Shown one piece after another: positions 1-8,321 of a DNA stretch of 64,000 nt. A program made the position numbers and the translations under genes. Location of the stretch: NCBI GenBank assembly GCA_902749685.1, contig CACVKW010001488.1:1-64000 (forward strand), in the 5' to 3' direction. The notes below the pieces were generated by a model that had not been told where the DNA came from, did no database searches, and saw only the letters and a program-made list of their open reading frames with translations. This stretch comes from Olavius sp. associated proteobacterium Delta 1 (GTDB taxonomy: Bacteria > Desulfobacterota > Desulfobacteria > Desulfobacterales > JAFDCJ01). The stretch's first letter is position 1. Each line of letters opens with the position of its first letter.

Positions 1-22
1 GAGATCGTTGCTTTTTCCGGGC

Positions 23-119
23 TGATGCTGGATGCTTGATACTCGATGCTGGATATCTAACAGTACACTATCGGTGAATTTCAACGACATCCAGTATCCC
101 GAAACCAGAATCCAGGATC
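23..119. repeat. Degenerate heptamer repeat, two facing copies
   Basis: Positions 23-57 carry GATGCTGGATGCT-type heptamers and 88-119 carry the reverse-complement form (CATCCAGTATCC, CCAGAATCCAGG). The two halves could pair as an imperfect hairpin. This is the same family as the long arrays near 15.4 kb and 43.1 kb. No gene is visible before the sulfotransferase stop at 181. Confidence 0.7.
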
Positions 120-180
120 AGTCAATACTTTCAATGATCTTCATTGCAGCAGCTAAGTTTGATTTCAAAATTTTATGCAA

Positions 181-1116
181 CTATAGGGTTTTGTTATATC
201 CCCAGAGCTCGAGGAGGTCTCGGTTTAAAAAATCACCGAGCAATTCAACTTCGGGTCTGATTTTTTGCATTAATGACAATCTCAATTGCGGATCGATTTT
301 GTTTTCTTCGCTGTTCTTAAAAAAGTATTCCCAGTAATACAAAGAAATTTTGCCAAACATATTACGCGGCAACAATTTTAGAGCGATTTTGATCAGGTAT
401 GGAAATTGAATGATTTGTTGTGCAAGCGGCCATTTGGCTGATGATTTGCTTGCATTTAATTTTTTAAATTGGGGCGCAAATTCCCTATCGAGGTCAAGAA
501 ACTGTAAAACTTCGCCAAATATTTTCTGATTGTCACTTCTATAGTCATCATAGATGATGATTTTGATGTTGGCCGGGTTAAATATCGACGTATATCTTTC
601 TATTTGTAGGCGGTATCTTAAAAATTCCGTATAAAACAGAAGGGAGGGCGCCATAACTTTTTTGGACAGAAAATGCCCCCTTTTTCTTTCTTCTTCCAGC
701 TTGAGAGCCTCGCTGAAGTTCGGCTGATCTTCTCCTAATATTTGGCAGGCTTTGGCATGATAGGAACCCAGCCAGCTTACCGGTTCTCTGAACATCATTA
801 TGATTTTAGCTTCAGGATTGAACCGCAGAATTTCCCTGGCTGCTACTTTAGAATATAAGTAAACGGACGTTGATTCGCCCGCAATTTGTTGCCGTTTAAT
901 GGGGTTGAAAATTTTCAAGTACTGCACTTCGTCTCTAAAGTGAAAGAACTTGGCTTTTTTATGAAACAAATCGCTTTCTGCGTGCAAATCTTTTGCAAAA
1001 TAAATTGGTTCCTTGGGAATCGACATGAAAATATCCGGGTGTTGATTCAAGACATTGTGCAAAGCAGATGTACCGGTTCGGGGATGACCGACCATAAATA
1101 AGTTGGGCTTTTTCAT
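181..1116 (-). CDS. Sulfotransferase domain protein
   Basis: Predicted PAPS-dependent sulfotransferase that would move a sulfuryl group onto a sugar or other hydroxyl acceptor. The 5'-phosphosulfate loop is visible as HPRTGTSAL at residues 11-19, followed by KEP at 35-37. The 3'-phosphate-binding segment is FREPVSWLGSYH at 109-120, with Arg110 and Ser118 as the expected ligands. The length of 311 aa suits a single-domain bacterial enzyme. There is no signal peptide, so it should act in the cytoplasm. It is the last gene of the minus-strand set running down from 4247, 119 bp after the LPG-synthase-type membrane protein. With two GT2 enzymes upstream, sulfation of a glycan or glycolipid is the likely role, but the acceptor cannot be read from sequence. 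Confidence 0.88.
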   Translation of the reverse strand: MKKPNLFMVGHPRTGTSALHNVLNQHPDIFMSIPKEPIYFAKDLHAESDLFHKKAKFFHFRDEVQYLKIFNPIKRQQIAGESTSVYLYSKVAAREILRFNPEAKIIMMFREPVSWLGSYHAKACQILGEDQPNFSEALKLEEERKRGHFLSKKVMAPSLLFYTEFLRYRLQIERYTSIFNPANIKIIIYDDYRSDNQKIFGEVLQFLDLDREFAPQFKKLNASKSSAKWPLAQQIIQFPYLIKIALKLLPRNMFGKISLYYWEYFFKNSEENKIDPQLRLSLMQKIRPEVELLGDFLNRDLLELWGYNKTL

Positions 1117-1235
1117 GTACCTAGCGCCTCTGTTTCAAGGACATTACCATGGGAAGCGACATCATTGCCAGTTTGTTCAAGAATCACTTGATTAAATTCC
1201 GCCAAATCCCTTTATTGCCAGGTAAGCAAATTTTG

Positions 1236-2222
1236 TCAGGTAAAAAATCTGCGTTTAATAGCATCAATGCCCTTCAATGGCAACGGGCTTTTGATCCAAA
1301 AATAAATTCCTGAGAATTTGAAAAGTATGGTCCATAAAAAAACAGCAAAGCCCAGCGCAAGGGCGGCCTCTCTGGAATGGCCCATCAAAGGCAGGGTGAG
1401 CAAAAGGACCGCTTCCCTTATGCCGAGCCCACTGATCGAAATCGGTATGATAGTGGCGAGACCGATTAGGCCTGTGCAGGCGATCATAAACGCCAATGAT
1501 ACTGATAGGCCGATTGCATGGGCAATTATGTACATTACCAATGACCTTAAAATCCCAAGGCCAACCGACAGTGCCATGATTTTCACAAAAAAAGACAATC
1601 CGGATGTCGACCAGAATAATTTAAGGTCGTTTTCCAGGTTGCTTCCGATCTGCTGAAGCTTCTTGTTCAAATACCTACGCAGCAGCTGTTTCGATCCGAG
1701 CCAAATTTTTTTGCCGGACGCCAGCCCTATAATAATAAACAGAGCAGTGGTAATGATAAATATCCAAGGTATCTTGGCGGCGACAAGGTTTGTTGGAAAA
1801 TAATACAGAGCATAAAATCCAAGCACCACTGTTCCACCAATATCAAATAGCTTATCCAGAGTTAAAGAAAAAAAGGCCCTGCTGGCTGTGATGCCCTCAT
1901 CTTTGAGGTAAAAAAATTTAGAAACAGCTGAAATTCCCCCGAGCGGCAGATTTCCTAAAAACCAAGCAATATAATTTATCTGAAAAAGTCGATTGAGGGG
2001 AATCTCAAGATCAATTTGTTGACTGATCATCCACCATCTGAGAGATCTGAGATACATCAGCAAAGGAAAAAATATCATGCTTAAAAGCACCAATATCGGA
2101 TCGATGTTTTTGAGCAAATCGAGGGTCTTGTTTGGATCAACGACCCGGATGACAAAGAACACAAAAAGCAGCGGGCCTAAGAATTTGAGTAATTTTTTCC
2201 AACCGATGATTGGTAAGTTCAT
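1236..2222 (-). CDS. LPG-synthase transmembrane-region (UPF0104/AglD-like) membrane protein
   Basis: Integral membrane protein of 328 aa with about eight hydrophobic helices and no soluble domain. It resembles the membrane half of lysylphosphatidylglycerol synthase (MprF) and the stand-alone UPF0104/AglD family. Segments such as NYIAWFLGNLPLGGISAV and the late GLATIIPISISGLGIREA match the family's conserved inner-helix pattern. MprF membrane domains flip lipids. Stand-alone members often sit in glycan or lipid clusters and are thought to flip lipid-linked intermediates, which fits the two GT2 genes just upstream. The ATG lies 9 bp after the stop of the upstream GT2, so the two are probably cotranscribed. 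The exact substrate is unknown. Confidence 0.85.
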   Translation of the reverse strand: MNLPIIGWKKLLKFLGPLLFVFFVIRVVDPNKTLDLLKNIDPILVLLSMIFFPLLMYLRSLRWWMISQQIDLEIPLNRLFQINYIAWFLGNLPLGGISAVSKFFYLKDEGITASRAFFSLTLDKLFDIGGTVVLGFYALYYFPTNLVAAKIPWIFIITTALFIIIGLASGKKIWLGSKQLLRRYLNKKLQQIGSNLENDLKLFWSTSGLSFFVKIMALSVGLGILRSLVMYIIAHAIGLSVSLAFMIACTGLIGLATIIPISISGLGIREAVLLLTLPLMGHSREAALALGFAVFLWTILFKFSGIYFWIKSPLPLKGIDAIKRRFFT

Positions 2223-2231
2223 AGGTTTGGT

Positions 2232-3197
2232 TTACTTTTTCAGGGGAATTCTCAGTACGAAATGCAGCAGTATTAAAGGAATAAGCAAAAAAGCGATGAC
2301 AAACTTGTAAAAATTGAAATGCGCGTCACCATCCAATCGGCCAACTTTAAGGGGTATGCCGAGCACCAGCAGCGGCAGCTTTTTTAAAAAACTTTTCAAA
2401 TTTAAACGATTGGCATATACCAGCAAGCGGTTACTTGAAATCCGGATGAGTTTGCGAAGCCTTTGACCCGGATGACCGGCGAAGGCTTGGTCACGGAAAT
2501 GGTGTATGATGGCACCTGAATGGAGATACATCTTCCAGGGTGTCTGGGCAATACGAAGAGAAAAATCAAGGTCTTCCGCATAGCTGAATAGACGCGCATC
2601 GAAAAGATAACCGTTAAGATCTTTCAGCATACCCTTTCGGAATCCGAGACCGTTGCCTGAAACAAAATCTAGCGGGAAAATCGGGTTACGGGGTTTCCTT
2701 AAACAATACCGGGCAAACCCGTAGCGGGTTAGTTTATAGAAACCGGCATATTGGGGTTTTGTCATCGTTGAGCCCATATCTTTCTCAGAGGCCATTAGCA
2801 TGCTGGCTCCGATGACACCGGCCTCAGGATGGGATATAAAGGCATTCAACACTTTTTCCAGGCAAAAAAAATCGACCACCACATCTTGATTTATCAACAA
2901 AATGATTTCACCGCGTGTATGTTCCAGTGCTCGGTTGTTTCCTTCAGTAAACCCGAGATTAAGCCGGGAAGAAATGATTTTTATGTTATGGAATTCTTTG
3001 AAATTGTATATCGAAGGTGTGCTGCCGCCATTGTCGACCAGAATTATTTCATAAGCATCCCGCGATAGCGACTGCTTTTCCAAGGAGCCGACGCAGGAAT
3101 CGATCCATCGTTCACCATGATAAAAAAGCACGACAACCGATAGTTTTATGTCGTCAAAAGGTATCTCATCTTTTATCATAATTTGTGATTCCGGCAA
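2232..3197 (-). CDS. Family 2 glycosyltransferase (rhamnosyltransferase-like)
   Basis: GT-A fold inverting glycosyltransferase using a nucleotide-sugar donor. The nucleotide-binding start is LSVVVLFYHGERWIDSCVGS near residues 19-38, the first acidic motif is VDNGG near 54-58, and the DxD-like site is INQDVVVD near 102-109. A later SYAEDLDFSLRI segment fits the catalytic-base region. A hydrophobic C-terminal helix, roughly residues 296-318, probably anchors it to the inner membrane. It lies 3 bp after the stop of the DUF2304-GT2 gene and 9 bp before the flippase-like gene, indicating one transcript. It most resembles rhamnosyltransferase-type GT2 proteins; the sugar is not predictable. Confidence 0.88.
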   Translation of the reverse strand: MPESQIMIKDEIPFDDIKLSVVVLFYHGERWIDSCVGSLEKQSLSRDAYEIILVDNGGSTPSIYNFKEFHNIKIISSRLNLGFTEGNNRALEHTRGEIILLINQDVVVDFFCLEKVLNAFISHPEAGVIGASMLMASEKDMGSTMTKPQYAGFYKLTRYGFARYCLRKPRNPIFPLDFVSGNGLGFRKGMLKDLNGYLFDARLFSYAEDLDFSLRIAQTPWKMYLHSGAIIHHFRDQAFAGHPGQRLRKLIRISSNRLLVYANRLNLKSFLKKLPLLVLGIPLKVGRLDGDAHFNFYKFVIAFLLIPLILLHFVLRIPLKK

Positions 3198-3200
3198 AGA

Positions 3201-4247
3201 CTATCGCCACCAGGTTTTGATGATGATTCTGGCAAAATGAAAACCATAGGCCAGATCTTTGCCTTTTTTGCTTTTGCCGTATCCCCTTTTTAAGATAGTT
3301 ATCGGCACTTCGTCGATCCGCAGACCTTTTTTAACCGCTTCGATGATCAATTCGCTCGTATGGTACTGATCTTCATGCAGTTGGATAGAGGCCATGGCTT
3401 CCATGCGAAAGGCCCGAAAACCACTGGATGGGTCGGTAATTTTTTTTCCCAACAAAATGGATACAATTCGGCCGAAAAAATACACCCCCGTGATTCTGAG
3501 CCAGCTCGATTGTTCGCGGCCGCCCAGAATGCGGGAGCCGATCACGCAGTCGTAGCGATTTTCAATGATAGGCAGCAAAAGCTTTTTGATGTCTTCCGGG
3601 CGATGCTGTCCATCGGCATCCATGGTGATGCAGTAACGGACCCCCGCTCTTTGCAGAATATCGTAGCCCAACCTCAGGGCTGCCCCACCGCCGCGGTTAA
3701 TGATATTTTTCACCACGCAAATGCCGTTCATTTCCGCAGCGAAAGAAAACGAATCATCATCGCTGCCGTCGTCGACAACCAGAACACCGATGGGGATACC
3801 TTCTATCTGCCGGGGAATCATCGGAAGAAGGACTTTTAAATTTTCTTCTTCGTTATAGGCGGGTATGAGGATCATGGCTGGTTGAATACATTTGATGAGC
3901 GCGAGATTTTGTTGGACTTCTTTGCTGCCCAGGGAGCGCACGAGCCTGTCGAACTGAAAATGGATGCGGTCTAGTCTTAGTTTCGTAAATAAAATATAAA
4001 ACAGTAAAAAGATGTTGGAGACGATCAACAAGGCAATGATGCGGCCCCGGTAGGCGGTTTGCAGGGATAAGGCATCACGCAGAACGTTCAGGATATTCGG
4101 ATTGATGGTTATGGTAATCAGGCTGAGGTTGAGCATGGCCAATAAAATAAAATTGGATTTGTTCCAGCGGGCACCGCGATAAACAAGGAACGTTGTAAAA
4201 AGGCCCATTATCCCGATCAAACATCCAAATATTCTCAGGGTTGACAT
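3201..4247 (-). CDS. DUF2304-like membrane domain fused to DPM1-type GT2
   Basis: A 348-aa fusion. Residues 1-90 hold three hydrophobic helices with the layout of DUF2304, a small membrane family often found beside polyprenyl-phosphate sugar transferases. From about residue 125 a GT2 domain begins, with PAYNEEE at 129-135, DDGSDDD at 159-165 and the metal site DADGQH at 210-215, plus DPSSGFRAF further on. DPM1-type enzymes attach a sugar to polyprenyl phosphate on the cytoplasmic face, supplying membrane GT39/GT83-type transferases. It is the first gene of the operon 4247-181 and has a candidate promoter upstream. The fusion into one chain is the notable feature. A lipid-linked sugar product is inferred. 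Confidence 0.88.
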   Translation of the reverse strand: MSTLRIFGCLIGIMGLFTTFLVYRGARWNKSNFILLAMLNLSLITITINPNILNVLRDALSLQTAYRGRIIALLIVSNIFLLFYILFTKLRLDRIHFQFDRLVRSLGSKEVQQNLALIKCIQPAMILIPAYNEEENLKVLLPMIPRQIEGIPIGVLVVDDGSDDDSFSFAAEMNGICVVKNIINRGGGAALRLGYDILQRAGVRYCITMDADGQHRPEDIKKLLLPIIENRYDCVIGSRILGGREQSSWLRITGVYFFGRIVSILLGKKITDPSSGFRAFRMEAMASIQLHEDQYHTSELIIEAVKKGLRIDEVPITILKRGYGKSKKGKDLAYGFHFARIIIKTWWR

Positions 4248-4310
4248 TTTGTATTCCAGATTGAGAAATTAAAATGGGAAAAAATTTTTGTAAAAATATC
4301 ACATAACTAT

Positions 4311-4339
4311 TTTTTATTAAACAAAAAATTTTCTGTCAA
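4311..4339 (-). promoter_or_regulatory. Candidate sigma70 promoter for the 4247-181 operon
   Basis: On the minus strand TTGACA (4334-4339) is followed after 17 bp by TAAAAA (4311-4316) in very AT-rich DNA, about 65 bp before the ATG at 4247. The -35 is perfect and the -10 is weak. Confidence 0.4.
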
Positions 4340-4372
4340 AATATAACAGGTTGCGTCACCAGGCCAAGTGTC

Positions 4373-4401
4373 TTGACTTGGGTATAAAAAGATTTTATGT
4401 A
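4373..4401 (+). promoter_or_regulatory. Candidate sigma70 promoter for the SPOR protein gene
   Basis: TTGACT (4373-4378), a 17-bp spacer and TATGTA (4396-4401) lie about 150 bp before the ATG at 4552. A sigma70-type promoter is the simplest reading. Confidence 0.45.
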
Positions 4402-4403
4402 TC

Positions 4404-4492
4404 AAGGTTCAGAGGTTTGGGATCGAAGGGTTCAACGTTCAGGTTCACTATTCAGAGTTTTGCTAACCGTGAATTCTGAATCTCTGAACCTT
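4404..4492. repeat. GTTCAGG-type repeat with facing arms
   Basis: AAGGTTCAGAG (4404-4414) and its exact reverse complement CTCTGAACCTT (4482-4492) bracket further GTTCAG and GAATCTCTGAA units. It belongs to the GTTCAGG spacer family also seen near 52.9 kb and would form a long-looped hairpin in the leader of the SPOR gene. Confidence 0.6.
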
Positions 4493-4551
4493 TGAACCGT
4501 TATACCCGAAAGCCCCGGGCGTATCAAATTCAACCCGACTTTCAATCAATC

Positions 4552-5304
4552 ATGCGAAAAAAAAACAAAAAAGTGTCCCTTGCCAAAAAACCCTTTATGG
4601 TGCTGAGTCGCAGAGCCATTGCAGGCTGGCTGGTGGCTATTTTTTTTGTTAGTGCCTGGATGTTCGGCATCGGGGTTCTGGTGGGAAGGGGCACATCGCC
4701 GCTCAAAATTGATATCAACGAGCTGCAGAAAAAATTGCAGATTGCCAGGGCCGAATTAAAGAAAAAGGCGCTAAGGCAAACCCCGAAAAAATCAGATCCT
4801 GCCAAAGACAAACCCGAACTCGAATTTTATGAAACCCTGAAGAAGAATGGTAAAGACGCCAAAATCTCCGCGATACCATTGCCGCCGGTAATAGAGAAAA
4901 AGACAGATTCGGCACCTGCCAAAACTCCTGCTAAACCCAAAAAGGAAAGCAAGAAGAGACTGACCAGAACTCGGAAAAAGGCAACCGAACAAGACGCCCT
5001 CTCCGAAAAGGAGTTGGCCGAAAAATCAAAACCGCAGCCGGCGGCGCCCAAAAGCAAGGCCCAACCGGCCGGTAAACCTTATACGATTCAGGTGGCTGCT
5101 TTTAAAGCTGCCGGGGACGCGGATAAGCTGGTGGCCGAGCTCAAGCAAAAAGGATTCTCAGCCTACCGGGCGATCGGCAAGGTTCCGGGTAAAGGCATCT
5201 GGTACCGGGTCAGGGTCGGGCGATTCAATACTAAAGCTGAGGCCGGCAGCACGATCGCAAAATTAAAAAAGGCCGGCAAAAGACCAATGTTGGTTGAAAA
5301 ATAG
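4552..5304 (+). CDS. SPOR-domain cell-envelope protein
   Basis: Bitopic inner-membrane protein that should bind denuded septal peptidoglycan through its SPOR domain. I start it at ATG 4552 (250 aa); the open frame extends upstream to a TTG at 4492, but that part lies in a spacer repeat. Residues 1-20 are basic and residues 21-44 form one transmembrane helix (AGWLVAIFFVSAWMFGIGVL). A Lys/Pro/Ala-rich periplasmic linker follows. The SPOR domain occupies about the last 75 residues (PYTIQVAAFKAAGDADKLVA, then YRVRVGRF), with the usual two-fold repeat. It resembles FtsN/DedD-type proteins in layout but has no diagnostic FtsN segment. No Shine-Dalgarno sequence is obvious. Confidence 0.85.
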   Translation: MRKKNKKVSLAKKPFMVLSRRAIAGWLVAIFFVSAWMFGIGVLVGRGTSPLKIDINELQKKLQIARAELKKKALRQTPKKSDPAKDKPELEFYETLKKNGKDAKISAIPLPPVIEKKTDSAPAKTPAKPKKESKKRLTRTRKKATEQDALSEKELAEKSKPQPAAPKSKAQPAGKPYTIQVAAFKAAGDADKLVAELKQKGFSAYRAIGKVPGKGIWYRVRVGRFNTKAEAGSTIAKLKKAGKRPMLVEK

Positions 5305-5475
5305 GGGCACGGCGCACGGCACACGGCGCATGGCACACGGCGCATGACGTACGGCGCACGGATCAGGGCACAAGGCAAAAGGCAGGTATAAGGTATAAGG
5401 TTTAAGGTGTCAGGCAGAAAGCAGGTGTCAGGCAGAAAGCAAGTGTCAGGTGTAGGGTTTAAGGTATAGTATAGG
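5305..5475. repeat. Low-complexity spacer repeats (GGCGCACGG, GGTATAAGG, GTGTCAGGCAG types)
   Basis: Immediately after the SPOR stop come tandem GCACGGCGCACGG/GCATGGCACACGG units, then GGTATAAGGTATAAGG and two copies of a GTGTCAGGCAGAAAGCA unit. No coding sequence is visible; the minus-strand frame across it is a by-product of the repeat. Confidence 0.75.
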
Positions 5476-5590
5476 GTCGATGGCAAGGGACTTTTATTAA
5501 ATTAAAGTTTGTTTGCAGACCTTTCACCTTACACCCCTTTGCTCATAACGATCATTTTCGGAACTGAAAATTAATAGTTGGAGAAGGTTT

Positions 5591-5878
5591 ATGAAAATTA
5601 CCAAAGACGAAGTATTGTATGTGGCGGATCTGGCGCGCTTGAACCTGGATGAGGCCGCCATCGAAAAATTCGCCGGCCAGATCGGGGACATATTGGATTA
5701 TGTCGACAAGCTCAACGAAGTCAATACCGACGGGGTCAAGCCAACCTCGCATGCGATCTCATTGACCAATGCTTTTCGCGAAGATGAACAACAGGACCAC
5801 CTGGATCGCGAACAGGTACTCGCCAATGCGCCGCAAAAAGAAGATGGGAATTTTGTGGTGCCGAAGGTGGTGGGGTAA
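5591..5878 (+). CDS. gatC: Asp/Glu-tRNA(Asn/Gln) amidotransferase subunit C
   Basis: Small structural subunit of GatCAB, which amidates Glu-tRNA(Gln) and/or Asp-tRNA(Asn) in the cytoplasm. At 95 aa it is full length. The family pattern is clear: TKDEVLYVADLARLNLDE at the N-terminus, IGDILDYVDKLNEVNTDGV in the middle, THAISLTNAFRED-like text (actual PTSHAISLTNAFREDE) and the C-terminal PQKEDGNFVVPKVVG. GatC wraps around GatA and stabilises it. A GGAGAAGG ribosome-binding site lies about 5 bp before the ATG. gatA follows after a 261-bp spacer of repeats, while gatB is 8 kb away on the other strand. Confidence 0.95.
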   Translation: MKITKDEVLYVADLARLNLDEAAIEKFAGQIGDILDYVDKLNEVNTDGVKPTSHAISLTNAFREDEQQDHLDREQVLANAPQKEDGNFVVPKVVG

Positions 5879-6139
5879 AGGCATAGCGCAGGGCGCATAG
5901 GGCCTAGAGTAAAGAGAAATCGGAAGTGGGAATGCGGAAGTCGGAAATGAATAAACGGGTGTAATGCATAGGTAAAGGATATCGGGAAATCAAGGCACGG
6001 TCAGCGGCCGATAGGGGCACACGCCCGAAAGAAAATATATCAACCCGTATCTGATACCTTATGCCTTGCGCCGTGAGCCTTACGCCTTGTGCCTGTCGGC
6101 ATATTGCACATAAATTGAAATAACCAAAGGTATTTACAT
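5879..6139. repeat. Repeat-filled spacer between gatC and gatA
   Basis: Contains GGCATAGCGCAGGGCGCATAGGG, then GGAAGTGGGAATGCGGAAGTCGG units, then reverse-oriented TATGCCTTGCGCCGTGAG/TACGCCTTGTGCC units. The forward and reverse blocks of the CGCATAGGGC family could pair. No gene was seen. AAAGG at 6126-6130 is the gatA ribosome-binding site. Confidence 0.65.
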
Positions 6140-7600
6140 ATGCAAATACACGAATTAACCCTCCATGACGCGCATCAGCTGTTAAAAAACAAAGACATAT
6201 CGTCCAAGGAGTTAACCCGGGCGGTTCTGGACAGGATCGCTGCGGTTGATCATAAAATCGATGCCTTTATAACGGTATCCCCGGAGCTTGCCCTGCAGCA
6301 GGCCGATCAGGCCGACGCCATAATTGCCAGCGGAAATAGTACTCCCTTAACGGGGATTCCGCTGGGAATTAAAGACCTCATGTGCACCCGCAATCTGGCG
6401 ACAACCTGCGGGTCGAAAATCCTGAAAAATTATGTGCCGCCTTATGATGCCACCGTTATCCGGAAATTAAAAGCGGCCGGGGCGGTGACTGTCGGAAAAC
6501 TCAACATGGATGAGTTTGCCATGGGATCATCAACCGAAAATTCCGGCTTTAAAATTACCCGCAACCCCTGGGACCCGAGCCGGATTCCCGGCGGATCCAG
6601 CGGTGGATCTGCGGCGGCTGTGGCAGCCGACATGTGCCTGGCAGCACTGGGATCGGATACCGGCGGGTCCATCCGGCAGCCGGCCTCCCATTGCGGCGTC
6701 GTGGGCTTGAAACCGACCTACGGCCGGGTGTCGCGCTTCGGTTTAGTTGCGTTTGCATCCTCGCTGGATCAGATCGGTCCGCTGACCAAAAATGTAACCG
6801 ATTGTGCCCATATGTTGAATGTTATCGCCGGATATGACCCATCAGATTCCACATCGGTTCCCCGGGCGGTACCGGATTATTCAGCAGCGCTCGTCGGTGA
6901 TCTGCGAGGAGTCACAATCGGCATTCCGGATGAATTAAGTGCCACCGAGGGACTGGACCCATCCGTGCTGACGTCGATAAACGATGCCGTTGAGGTGCTT
7001 GAAAATCTGGGGGCCAAACGGGTGGGTGTCACCCTGCCCCATACTGAATATGCGGTGGCCGTCTATTATGTCATCGCACCGTCGGAAGCAAGCTCCAACC
7101 TGGCCAGATACGATGGCGTCAAATTCGGTTTTCGCAACAAAGACAACACCGGCCTGATGAATATGTATCGCAACACCCGGTCCCGGGGATTCGGGACGGA
7201 AGTTCAGCGGCGTATTATTATCGGAACCTACTGTCTTTCGGCCGGATACTATGATGCCTATTACGGCAAGGCTTCTCAGGTGCGCACCCTGATCAGGCAG
7301 GATTTTAATAAGGCCTTTGAAACCTGCGATGTCATCCTGTGTCCGGTGGCGCCCACCGCAGCGTTTAGAATCGGCGATAATGTCGATGACCCCCTGACCA
7401 TGTACTTATCGGACATTTTCACCCTTTCAGCCAATCTGGCCGGCATCCCCGGCATGTCGGTGCCCTGTGGTTTTTCAACAGAAGGTCTTCCCGTCGGATT
7501 GCAGATCATGGGCAGCCATTTTAATGAAGAAATGGTTTTAAAGGTGGCCTACGGGTTTGAGCAGGCGACGGAGTTTCATAAGAAAAAGCCGAAGATATAA
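6140..7600 (+). CDS. gatA: Asp/Glu-tRNA(Asn/Gln) amidotransferase subunit A
   Basis: Glutaminase subunit of GatCAB, an amidase-signature enzyme that releases ammonia from glutamine or asparagine and channels it to GatB. At 486 aa it is full length. The Ser-cisSer-Lys triad can be placed at Lys78 (GIKDL), Ser153 (GGSSGGSA) and Ser177 ([12 protein letters not shown]), one residue offset from the numbering known for Staphylococcus GatA. The C-terminal [10 protein letters not shown] block is also typical. AAAGG lies 9 bp before the ATG. It is probably cotranscribed with gatC despite the 261-bp repeat spacer. The stop codon is followed within 8 bp by the inverted repeat that brackets a broken GxxExxY gene. 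Confidence 0.96.
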   Translation: MQIHELTLHDAHQLLKNKDISSKELTRAVLDRIAAVDHKIDAFITVSPELALQQADQADAIIASGNSTPLTGIPLGIKDLMCTRNLATTCGSKILKNYVPPYDATVIRKLKAAGAVTVGKLNMDEFAMGSSTENSGFKITRNPWDPSRIPGGSSGGSAAAVAADMCLAALGSDTGGSIRQPASHCGVVGLKPTYGRVSRFGLVAFASSLDQIGPLTKNVTDCAHMLNVIAGYDPSDSTSVPRAVPDYSAALVGDLRGVTIGIPDELSATEGLDPSVLTSINDAVEVLENLGAKRVGVTLPHTEYAVAVYYVIAPSEASSNLARYDGVKFGFRNKDNTGLMNMYRNTRSRGFGTEVQRRIIIGTYCLSAGYYDAYYGKASQVRTLIRQDFNKAFETCDVILCPVAPTAAFRIGDNVDDPLTMYLSDIFTLSANLAGIPGMSVPCGFSTEGLPVGLQIMGSHFNEEMVLKVAYGFEQATEFHKKKPKI

Positions 7601-7607
7601 AATTATT

Positions 7608-7855
7608 AACCACGAAGGGCACGAAGGAGCACGAAGATTGGAATTTGATAAATTGTCCAGATTAGTGATTGGATGTGCCATTGAGGTTCACAAATATTTG
7701 GGACCTGGATTGCTTGAATCCACTTATGAACAATTATTAACATACATGAAATTATCCGGAATTCGAATCGGCCTGCTGATGAATTTCAACGTCAAGCATA
7801 TGAAATCTGGTATTAAGCGGATGGTTTTATAAAATTCTTCGTGCTCTTCGTGGTG
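7608..7855. repeat. CCACGAAG-type inverted repeats bracketing the GxxExxY remnant
   Basis: The left arm at 7608-7637 reads CCACGAAGGGCACGAAG plus another GAGCACGAAGA unit. The right arm at 7836-7855 reads TCTTCGTGCTCTTCGTGGTG, whose complement is CACCACGAAGAGCACGAAGA. The arms enclose the remnant gene with only a few bases to spare on each side, so gene and repeats look like one inserted unit. Confidence 0.8.
7638..7832 (+). pseudogene. GxxExxY-family (PDDEXK_3) gene with internal deletion
   Basis: The N-terminus (EFDKLSRLVIGCAIEVHKYL, then GPGLLESTYE) carries the G-x-x-E-x-x-Y signature that names the family. The C-terminus (QLLTYMKLSGIRIGLLMNFN) is also standard. Intact members are about 120-130 aa and have a central part with the Glu/Lys nuclease-like residues. 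Here STYE joins directly to QLLTYM, so roughly 60 residues are missing while the frame stays open. I start it at TTG 7638, just after the left inverted repeat; the open frame runs further back into gatA, which is not meaningful. The product, if made, should be inactive as a PD-(D/E)XK protein. Confidence 0.75.
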
Positions 7856-7892
7856 CGAAATAAATGGAAAATTTAAGCAGAGGATGTATACC

Positions 7893-8075
7893 ATGACCAC
7901 TATTAAACCGGAAGGCGAGAATTTGAGGAAGGCTGTAAAATGGATTTCCGATGAGCGAAAATACGGTCCGGATAAGAAGCCTGCCAAACTGATCGAAGAG
8001 GCGTGTTTTAAATTTAATTTGTCGCCTGCGGATGCAGAGTATTTATCGAAGTTTGTGAGGCAGGAGGGAGTCTGA
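7893..8075 (+). CDS. Small uncharacterised protein
   Basis: A 60-aa protein from ATG 7893; an alternative ATG at 7884 has its purine-rich AGAGG directly against it, whereas AGGA at 7881 is well spaced for 7893. The sequence has mixed helices (ENLRKAVKWISDERKYGPDK, KLIEEACFKFNLSPADAEYL) and no membrane segment or known motif. The LSPADAEYLSKFV part suggests a short helix-turn-helix-like bundle, but I do not recognise a family. Codon use is coding-like. It lies between the GxxExxY remnant and mutL and no function is assigned. Confidence 0.65.
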   Translation: MTTIKPEGENLRKAVKWISDERKYGPDKKPAKLIEEACFKFNLSPADAEYLSKFVRQEGV

Positions 8076-8090
8076 TTTATCGCGGTTAAA

Positions 8091-8260
8091 CCTTCGACAA
8101 GCTCAGGTGAGCAAACCGCCCCCACAATGGCTTCGAATCTTATACCGGGTTGTCGGAGCAGCTTGCAGGACTGGATGATGTAACCCCAAAAACCAGGAAG
8201 CAGGACACGGTAAACTAAACCAAGACGTATGGTTGGTGGGTTGGAGCGGCTTGCAGCCGC
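8091..8260. repeat. Two interspersed palindromic sequences upstream of mutL
   Basis: CCTTCGACAAGCTCAGG (8091-8107) matches a short sequence met in many bacterial genomes. GCGGCTTGCAGCCGC at 8246-8260 is a perfect 6-bp-stem, 3-nt-loop hairpin inside GGAGCGGCTTGCAGCCGCGA, also a commonly dispersed palindrome. Neither has a following U-run, so I do not call a terminator. Confidence 0.55.
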
Positions 8261-8321
8261 GATTAAAAATAGACAATAGCCTTAATTTCGAAATCTTTCA
8301 AACAATTTAAGAGTTATCAAT

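Noticed and set aside
8246-8260. GC hairpin as a terminator upstream of mutL
   Set aside because: There is no U-run after the stem and the sequence is of the commonly dispersed palindrome type.
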